A DNA stretch of 5,018 bases from Bacillota bacterium. Lineage in GTDB: Bacteria > Bacillota_C > Negativicutes > Sporomusales > Sporomusaceae. How positions within the stretch are numbered: the stretch's first letter is position 1; every line of letters starts with the position of its first letter. The position numbers were made by a program, and so were the translations under genes. The notes below the pieces were generated by a model, which searched no databases, had not been told where the DNA came from, and worked only from the letters and a program-made list of their open reading frames with translations. Positions 1 to 5,018 of the stretch are shown here, piece by piece. The stretch spans positions 1 to 5,018 of the forward strand of contig JAEZQV010000446.1 in assembly GCA_023441125.1 (NCBI GenBank), given 5' to 3'.

Positions 1-1261
1 CCCGGATACGTCCCTGCCAGGCGCTTTTATTTCTGGCAGCAACATAATCAATATGGGAACGCAGGCCTACTGTCTGCAAATTGCGGCTAATAATTTCGGC
101 CAGGCGCAAATTGACTTCTCTTTTGGAATTAACATAACCCGGGGTAATTAAAAGATCGATTGGTTCACCGGCCGGACCTTCCCGGTAGCCGTCCTGGTCA
201 ATATCGATGTAGCCCGCCTGCGCCAACGCTTCCTTGGCCAAAGGGATATCCTGATTCAGCCGGGGAATCTGCGGATCAAAGCCTGTATTGCCCGGAGAAA
301 TAAGGCCTCGCCCGGCTATCTCGCCATACGGGCCTGCTATCGTTTGGGCCATCAGCGCATAATCCAAGGCATTGGTAATGGCCTGCCGCAGTACCAGCCG
401 GCTGGTATTGTTGCTGTTAAAGCCGTAAGTCAGCATATAGTTGCCCGTATTGCTGCTTTCACCCAGATTGATGTTGTCCGTCCCCTGCAGCCAGCCAATC
501 AGCGTCGGCCGTATGGGCGCGCTATAATCATAAACAGCATCTACCTGGCCGCTTTTAAGCGCCGCCAATAACGCTTCCTGGGTCGCAAAGGAATGAAGCT
601 CGACGTTAGGGACGGAAACTTTGCCCCGGAAATAGTCGGGAGCCGCCTCATAATAAGACACGCGCGCCGTTTCATCATAGCGGACAAAACGATACGGGCC
701 GCAGCCAATCACCGCATCCTGGCCGTTGTATTGCACTGTGTTGTCCACTTTGTCCCAGATATGTTTCGGATAAACTTGCAAATAGGTCGCAAATTCCCGT
801 AAAAAGCCATAGGCAACCGGCCGGTTCAACACAATACGCAGCCGGTTGCCAGCCAATAATTCGACAGAATCAATAAAGCGGCTGCTCATCGCTTGTTTTC
901 TTTTCAACAGATCAAAGGTAAACAATAAATCCTCACCGGTGACCGGCAAGCCGTCATGCCACCTTGCATTCGTTGGGTAAGTAAAAATAATTTCCCTATT
1001 ATCCTTGACTTCCCATTTGCTCATAAAATCCGGTTGCAATGCCAGATTCTCGTTTAAATCCACAAACTTCGCCTGGACAAATGCATTGTAACCCATTCTG
1101 CCGAAAGCACCCTCCTGCGAATCGATGCTGAAAACATCCTGTGGCATCGTCGTCCCAATCCGCAGAACAGCCGTGTTTTCAGTTTTATTTGCCGGCTTTA
1201 GCTGCCCCAGCAACAAAACGGCTAAAAGCAAAATTACCAAGCCGGTCAATATTCTTTTCAT
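1..1261 (-). CDS. ABC transporter substrate-binding protein, family 5 (peptide/nickel/opine type), 3' end missing
   Basis: Translating the minus strand from the ATG at 1261-1259 gives 420 uninterrupted codons that run off the left edge. Members of this family are usually about 500-540 residues, so roughly the last 100 are outside the window. The protein is the periplasmic receptor of a Dpp/Opp/Nik-like ABC importer. Residues 1-19 are a short basic start (MKR) and a Leu/Val-rich hydrophobic segment, an export signal. The family 5 signature is clear at residues 84-115: a W-E-V-x-D stretch followed by WHDG at 101-104 and PVTGED at 106-111. Other family features are IGCGPYRF (185-192), where most relatives have Thr in place of Cys187, the LRQAITNALD helix (291-300), and an acidic DIDQDG loop (353-358) followed by YRE. 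No cysteine follows the signal, so it is not an obvious lipoprotein. The start overlaps the stop of the upstream receptor gene, which ties the two functionally. The family call is secure; the substrate is unknown and could be peptide, nickel, a metal chelate or haem. Confidence 0.93.
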   Translation of the reverse strand, partial: MKRILTGLVILLLAVLLLGQLKPANKTENTAVLRIGTTMPQDVFSIDSQEGAFGRMGYNAFVQAKFVDLNENLALQPDFMSKWEVKDNREIIFTYPTNARWHDGLPVTGEDLLFTFDLLKRKQAMSSRFIDSVELLAGNRLRIVLNRPVAYGFLREFATYLQVYPKHIWDKVDNTVQYNGQDAVIGCGPYRFVRYDETARVSYYEAAPDYFRGKVSVPNVELHSFATQEALLAALKSGQVDAVYDYSAPIRPTLIGWLQGTDNINLGESSNTGNYMLTYGFNSNNTSRLVLRQAITNALDYALMAQTIAGPYGEIAGRGLISPGNTGFDPQIPRLNQDIPLAKEALAQAGYIDIDQDGYREGPAGEPIDLLITPGYVNSKREVNLRLAEIISRNLQTVGLRSHIDYVAARNKSAWQGRIR

Positions 1262-1263
1262 CA
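1259..1263 (-). promoter_or_regulatory. TGATG stop/start overlap coupling receptor B to the binding protein
   Basis: On the minus strand the TGA stop of receptor B (1263-1261) and the ATG of the binding protein (1261-1259) share one A. Upstream of this ATG there is no well-placed Shine-Dalgarno sequence: the nearest purine-rich bits are GGA at 1276-1274, twelve bases away, and AGG further out. This is the layout expected for translational coupling by terminating ribosomes that restart, which would link the amount of binding protein to that of receptor B. Confidence 0.7.
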
Positions 1264-3231
1264 GAATTTGAATTCCACACCTAGCATATAGTTGCGTCCC
1301 GGTGCCGGCATATAAACCATGTGGTCATCTACTACATTACTGTACAGGGTAATCGGCATGTAATAGAGATCAAACAGATTGTTGACCTTTAAAAATAGGG
1401 TTGTATCCTTGTTCATACGGTAATTGGTGCTTATATTCCAAAGCCAGTAGCTTTCTTCCGGAATAAATTTATAATTATTGGTTTGAAATGAGCTCGTCGG
1501 CACCACATCAAATCGGCCTATCCCCTGAATACCAATATCGTATTTGTCACGTTTGTAAGTCATGCTGACATTCGCCTGCCGTTTTGCATACCGGACAATG
1601 GTGCTTTCGTCTTCCGCATTCATTTTGGCGAAGCCCACGCTGCAATATAAATTGCGGGCTAATTCCGTATTATAACTGATTTCAAAGCCGGTTGTATCAA
1701 CCGTTCCCGGAATATTCCAGTAATAGGAAGGATTTGTGGCTGACCCTTGCGCATAGGCCGCGATAGCATCGGTCTGGCTTCTTTTATATACATCAGCCTG
1801 CAGATTTGAATTTTTATTGATCCGCCAATTCATGCCGAGTTCATCGGTGCGGCCGCTGGTTGGCTTTAAATTAGGGTTTCCATAGTAACCGCCGCCATTT
1901 TGCACATTGCCGAATATCTGCGCCACTGTCGGGGTCTGATAAAAACCGTTGGAGCTGACATAGAGATTTACGTTATCGTTGGCCGCATAGCCCAGGTTAT
2001 AGCTGGTAATCGTTTTCGCATCAAAATCACTCGGCCGGGTGTGACGCACACCGGCGGTAAATTTCACTTTGTCAGCCAGCTGGAACTCATCCTGCAAATA
2101 GATGGCTTGTTCCGCTAATACCGCCGTACCGGCATCGTAGTTTGTGTATTCCAAGCCCGCCGCCAGACGATTCCGGTCATTAAGCTGCTTATAGTACCGG
2201 TCGCTGAGATTCCATGCGCTGTAATTAGTGATTTCATTAGTAGCGGCATAGGTATACCCTTGTCCATGGTCACTGGCATTTTTCCAACCGGAGATATACC
2301 TGCCGGTGCGCCAGCTGTCTACAATGCCGTGATAGGCAGAGAACTGGTTGCTTTCCGTCCGGTCAGCATTACGATAATCAACAATATAAGTCAAGGCACT
2401 TAAATTAAGATGACCGTTCCAGGGAAAGACAATATCGCCGTAAATCCTGGCATAATCCATATCCTGCCGGTGGCGCTGATATTTGATAATGATATCGGTA
2501 TTGTCGTTCGCTTTATAACCGTACTTCAATTCTATATCGTTGGCATCCAGGTCCCGCGGGTTTTCCCTGCCATTCCCGTCCGTAAAATCACCGCTGTATT
2601 TCTGTTGCCAGTTGACAGACCAGTAACTTCTTTTGCCGTCTGTTCCGTTCGTGCCCAGATTATAAACATTATAGCCGTTATCGCCGGTAGTGTACTTCAG
2701 TGCGGACGCTTGGGCCGGCGCCGTGATTTTTCCATACCGTTTGGTGATGATATTGATGACCCCGCCGACCGCATCCGCGCCGTACAGTACGGAAGCCGAA
2801 CCACGCAATACCTCTACGCGATCGATGTCAGTCATATTGTAATTGACTGCATTTGCCTTATAAGACGTCCCGATATTCTGGCGAACGCCGTCTACCAGCA
2901 CAACCACCTTATCCGACCCGCGCAAGGCCGGCGCTGACTCACCCGATATTTCATAGCCAATGCCATCGCCGTAAAGCGGGGTATTAAAGCCCGGTACATG
3001 CTCCATGATTTCGTATAAGCTTTTATAATGATTTCTGGCAATTTCCTCGCCGGTAATGACGATCATACCCGCATTGCTTTTCGCCAGTTCCACCGGCGTT
3101 GCCGTCGCCGTGACCACCACCTGGTCCAGGGTAAAATTCTCTTCCGGCGCTGCATAAACACTGGCGGACAACGCCATGGTCACTAAACCGGTCAATAACA
3201 TCAGCCGTTTTTTCTTTTGCTTTGCCTGCAT
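1261..3231 (-). CDS. TonB-dependent outer-membrane receptor (receptor B), complete
   Basis: This 656-residue protein is a full-length TonB-gated outer-membrane transporter of the BtuB/Cir/FepA type. Residues 1-28 form a Sec signal peptide with a lysine-rich start, a hydrophobic core and a likely cleavage after VYA or VYAA. A TonB-box-like DQVVVTAT lies at 36-43. The plug domain spans about 45-165, with APALRG (100-105), VLVDGVRQN (111-119) and the hallmark DIDRVEVLRGSASVLYGADA (135-154) followed by VGGVINIITK. The rest is a 22-strand-type barrel rich in alternating aromatic and polar residues, with LKPTSGRTDELG (455-466), VNNLFDLYY (616-624) and a terminal GRNYMLGVEFKF ending in Phe, as expected for Bam-dependent barrels. 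There is no N-terminal signalling (STN) domain, so it should be a pure transporter and not a transducer to an anti-sigma factor. The ATG at 3231 is supported by AGAGG nine bases upstream and by the signal peptide. Receptor A upstream is a paralogue. The ligand cannot be read from the sequence; siderophore, metal chelate, haem or cobamide are all possible. Confidence 0.96.
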   Translation of the reverse strand: MQAKQKKKRLMLLTGLVTMALSASVYAAPEENFTLDQVVVTATATPVELAKSNAGMIVITGEEIARNHYKSLYEIMEHVPGFNTPLYGDGIGYEISGESAPALRGSDKVVVLVDGVRQNIGTSYKANAVNYNMTDIDRVEVLRGSASVLYGADAVGGVINIITKRYGKITAPAQASALKYTTGDNGYNVYNLGTNGTDGKRSYWSVNWQQKYSGDFTDGNGRENPRDLDANDIELKYGYKANDNTDIIIKYQRHRQDMDYARIYGDIVFPWNGHLNLSALTYIVDYRNADRTESNQFSAYHGIVDSWRTGRYISGWKNASDHGQGYTYAATNEITNYSAWNLSDRYYKQLNDRNRLAAGLEYTNYDAGTAVLAEQAIYLQDEFQLADKVKFTAGVRHTRPSDFDAKTITSYNLGYAANDNVNLYVSSNGFYQTPTVAQIFGNVQNGGGYYGNPNLKPTSGRTDELGMNWRINKNSNLQADVYKRSQTDAIAAYAQGSATNPSYYWNIPGTVDTTGFEISYNTELARNLYCSVGFAKMNAEDESTIVRYAKRQANVSMTYKRDKYDIGIQGIGRFDVVPTSSFQTNNYKFIPEESYWLWNISTNYRMNKDTTLFLKVNNLFDLYYMPITLYSNVVDDHMVYMPAPGRNYMLGVEFKF

Positions 3232-3240
3232 TTTTTTTCG

Positions 3241-3245
3241 CCTCT
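3241..3245 (-). promoter_or_regulatory. Ribosome binding site of receptor B
   Basis: AGAGG on the minus strand ends nine bases before the ATG at 3231, separated by CG and a run of seven A. The spacing is within the normal range. It supports this start, which is also the one that gives a complete signal peptide. Confidence 0.75.
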
Positions 3246-3269
3246 TTTCTATTCCACTGCCGTAACCCT

Positions 3270-3294
3270 ATACTCTGTGCAGCTGTTTGAGTAT
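3270..3294. repeat. Nested dyad: ATACTC-N13-GAGTAT around CAGCTG
   Basis: Two perfect 6-base inverted arms (3270-3275 and 3289-3294) flank a 13-base spacer. The spacer contains the palindrome CAGCTG (3280-3285), almost exactly on the same centre. It could be an operator half-site pair or a weak RNA hairpin. A T run follows on the plus strand only, where there is no gene to terminate, so it does not read as a terminator for this operon. The arms are short, and chance is a real alternative. Confidence 0.35.
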
Positions 3295-3328
3295 TTTTCC
3301 GCCGAATCCCCAGCTTCGCCTAAGACTT

Positions 3329-5018
3329 TTAAAATGAATATTCGATGCCAAGCAGGAAGTTACGGCCCTTGGCGCTGAGATCAACGATCGTAAGGTTGGC
3401 CGAATTATACATGCTGACAGGCATGTAATATTGATTAAACAAGTTATTGACTTTCGCGAATAATTTAGTATCTTTGCTGGCCTGATAATTTGCACTCAGA
3501 TTCCAAACCCAGAAAGTCTCTTCCGGTAAATATTTTATACCGGCAGGGATTGATGTTGGCCGGCAAATATCATGGCGCCAAATTCCTTTCAAACCAAAAT
3601 CGTATTTATCTTGCCTGTAGGAAACTCCCAGTGTGGCAATATCGGCCGGCGTCGAAACAACAATCGGATTGTCTCCTGACCACATTCTAAAATAACCCAA
3701 ATCAGCAGACAGATTTTTATCAAATTTCTTTGTCATATTGAATTCAAAACCATTATAAATATTTTCGTTTGGGTTATTAATGTATTGCCGCATCCCTCCC
3801 CCAACCAGCTTGTAGGTAAAAGCGTTGGTTTCATTACGCCTGAAGACATCGGCAGTAATTTGCGTGCTCTTATCGATATTAAAATTGAAACCAATTTCAT
3901 TTGTTTTGCCGGAAGTAGGCTTTAAATCATAATTAGGAATATAGAGATAATTACCAAAGACTTGTCCTTCCGATGGGGGAACATAGAAGTCCGCAGAGTT
4001 GACAAATAAGTTCAAGCGGCTGTTGACTTTATAACCTAAATTAAAGCTCTTGGACGTATTATACTCATACTCTTTCGGCATTGTACGGCGTACACCGGCC
4101 GTAAACTTCAATTTTTTATCAATCTGGAATTCATCCTGCAGATAAACAGCACTTTCACTCAGACGATTGGCCCCAACTGCTTTATACGTACTGTAATCAT
4201 AGCCCGTGCTGATACGGTTCCGTTCATCAATCTGTCGAAAATAGCGATTACTGACCGCCACTTTTGTTACATCCGTATCATCGTTCTGGGGGGTAACGCC
4301 AGGTACCGTAGCACCAGAATGGCGTTCACTGTCCATGCGGGCACGGATGATTGAAAACTGGTTGCCTTCCGTCAATTCTTTGTTTTTATAATCAACAATC
4401 ATCGTTACGGCACTAAGGTTATGAAAACCATAAAGCGGCATGTCATAATTGCCATAACCTTCCGTATAATTTATATCATGGCGATTTGAATAATATTTTA
4501 AAATAACATCCGTAACGTCGTTGACCGCATAACCGTATTTGAGATTCATATCCTTGACATCTAAATTTGTATCATGGAGCTTGCCGTTACCGTCTTTGTA
4601 ATCACCCTGACTTTTTTTCGTAGCACTGATATACCAAAAACTTTTCTCTTCTGCCCCCTGATTGCTGATGCTCAAATCATTATAATCATAACTGCCGGTT
4701 GTATAACCAACCGTCGTCTTCGCTTTTGTCTGATGACGGGTTGTAATAATATTGATAACACCGCCAACGGCATTCGCACCGTAAATCGTGGAAGCAGAAC
4801 CTTTATAAACTTCAATCCTTTCAATATCTTTCATATCCAATTCCGAAGCGCCGCCACGAAATGTCGGATTTATCCCCTGATTTACGCCATCAATTAAAAC
4901 AATTGTTGCCGCACCACGAATCGTCGGCGCAGAATAAGCCGACAGTTCATAGCCAACACCGGTGCCATACATGCGGGTGTTCACGCCTGGAACATTTTCC
5001 AGAACATCATAAATTGTC
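3329..5018 (-). CDS. TonB-dependent outer-membrane receptor (receptor A), 5' end missing
   Basis: The reading frame is open to the right edge: 562 residues are visible, beginning TIYDVLENVPGVNT, and end with TAA at 3331-3329. By alignment with receptor B (SLYEIMEHVPGFNT at residues 71-84) about 70 residues are missing: signal peptide, TonB box and the start of the plug. A GTG at 4984 would give a 551-residue protein, but it lies inside the conserved plug and is an internal valine, not the start. Visible plug motifs are SAPTIRG (29-35), IVLIDGVNQG (39-48) and DIERIEVYKGSASTIYGANA (64-83, counted from the window edge) followed by VGGVINIITTR. Barrel hallmarks are LKPTSGKTNEIG, VNNLFNQYYMP and the terminal GRNFLLGIEYSF. 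It is a paralogue of receptor B, about half identical in the plug and lower in the barrel loops by eye. Its DNA is noticeably more AT-rich than that of receptor B. It probably does the same job for a related but different ligand. Confidence 0.95.
   Translation of the reverse strand, partial: TIYDVLENVPGVNTRMYGTGVGYELSAYSAPTIRGAATIVLIDGVNQGINPTFRGGASELDMKDIERIEVYKGSASTIYGANAVGGVINIITTRHQTKAKTTVGYTTGSYDYNDLSISNQGAEEKSFWYISATKKSQGDYKDGNGKLHDTNLDVKDMNLKYGYAVNDVTDVILKYYSNRHDINYTEGYGNYDMPLYGFHNLSAVTMIVDYKNKELTEGNQFSIIRARMDSERHSGATVPGVTPQNDDTDVTKVAVSNRYFRQIDERNRISTGYDYSTYKAVGANRLSESAVYLQDEFQIDKKLKFTAGVRRTMPKEYEYNTSKSFNLGYKVNSRLNLFVNSADFYVPPSEGQVFGNYLYIPNYDLKPTSGKTNEIGFNFNIDKSTQITADVFRRNETNAFTYKLVGGGMRQYINNPNENIYNGFEFNMTKKFDKNLSADLGYFRMWSGDNPIVVSTPADIATLGVSYRQDKYDFGLKGIWRHDICRPTSIPAGIKYLPEETFWVWNLSANYQASKDTKLFAKVNNLFNQYYMPVSMYNSANLTIVDLSAKGRNFLLGIEYSF

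Larger units (their letters stand above)
3232..3328 (-). other. 97-base gap between the two receptor genes
   Basis: This is the only non-coding stretch in the window. It holds the ribosome binding site of receptor B and a dyad at 3270-3294. I see no convincing -35/-10 pair, no Fur-box-like sequence and no GC-rich hairpin followed by a T run in the minus direction. Co-transcription of the two receptors is therefore likely. The gap is long for a simple operon junction, so processing, attenuation or a weak internal promoter remain possible. Confidence 0.6.

Noticed and set aside
344..2937. Plus-strand open frames inside the binding protein and receptor B (for example 344-571, 593-802, 1900-2118, 2410-2937)
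   Set aside because: They lie antisense to well-conserved coding sequence, lack recognisable domains or ribosome sites, and are explained as shadows of the minus-strand genes.
3270..3298. Rho-independent terminator between the receptors
   Set aside because: The 6-base stem with a 13-base loop is weak, and the T run follows only on the plus strand, where no gene ends. In the minus direction no U tract follows.
3232..3328. Cobalamin riboswitch or Fur box ahead of receptor B
   Set aside because: The gap is too short for a cobalamin riboswitch and shows no B12-box-like sequence or Fur-like GATAAT repeats. Such control, if present, would be expected upstream of receptor A, outside the window.
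3268..3495. A 75-residue minus-strand frame overlapping the end of receptor A and the gap
   Set aside because: It overlaps the conserved barrel C-terminus in another frame, has no domain or ribosome site, and is best explained by chance.
3490..4897. Plus-strand open frames inside receptor A (3490-3690, 4574-4897)
   Set aside because: They are antisense to conserved receptor sequence, with no family resemblance and no start signals.
4982..4984. GTG as the start codon of receptor A, giving a 551-residue protein
   Set aside because: The frame continues upstream to the window edge with TIYDVLENVPG, which aligns with the receptor B plug. The GTG is an internal valine and the true start lies outside the window.

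Overview
The window carries three genes, all on the minus strand and all reading right to left. They look like one outer-membrane-to-periplasm uptake operon. In transcription order they are: a TonB-dependent outer-membrane receptor cut by the right edge (receptor A, 3329-5018), a second complete TonB-dependent receptor (receptor B, 1261-3231, 656 aa), and a family 5 periplasmic solute-binding protein of an ABC importer cut by the left edge (1-1261). The only non-coding stretch is the 97 bases between the two receptors. The receptor B stop codon shares a base with the start of the binding protein.

Organism: TonB-dependent receptors require a diderm cell. The AT-leaning composition, the lysine-rich signal peptide of receptor B and its TonB-box region (DQVVVTAT) resemble proteins of diderm Firmicutes (Negativicutes, for example the Sporomusa/Pelosinus group). 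This placement is recognition by eye, without a database search, and is only moderately secure.

How the genes work together: the receptors would bind a scarce, probably large or chelated nutrient and pull it through the outer membrane using TonB/ExbBD energy. The binding protein would then pick it up in the periplasm and deliver it to a Dpp/Opp/Nik-type inner-membrane ABC transporter. The permease and ATPase genes would be expected beyond the left edge. Family 5 binding proteins carry peptides, nickel, metal-metallophore complexes, haem and other ligands. Nothing in the window fixes the substrate; a metal chelate or metallophore is a reasonable inference.

Points worth a second look are the tandem but strongly diverged receptor pair with different predicted surface loops, a binding protein whose lipobox lacks the lipid-attachment cysteine, the stop/start overlap, a nested dyad in the inter-receptor gap, and a composition gradient along the operon. 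I found no sign of a wholly new system, no RNA gene, no mobile element and no CRISPR array.
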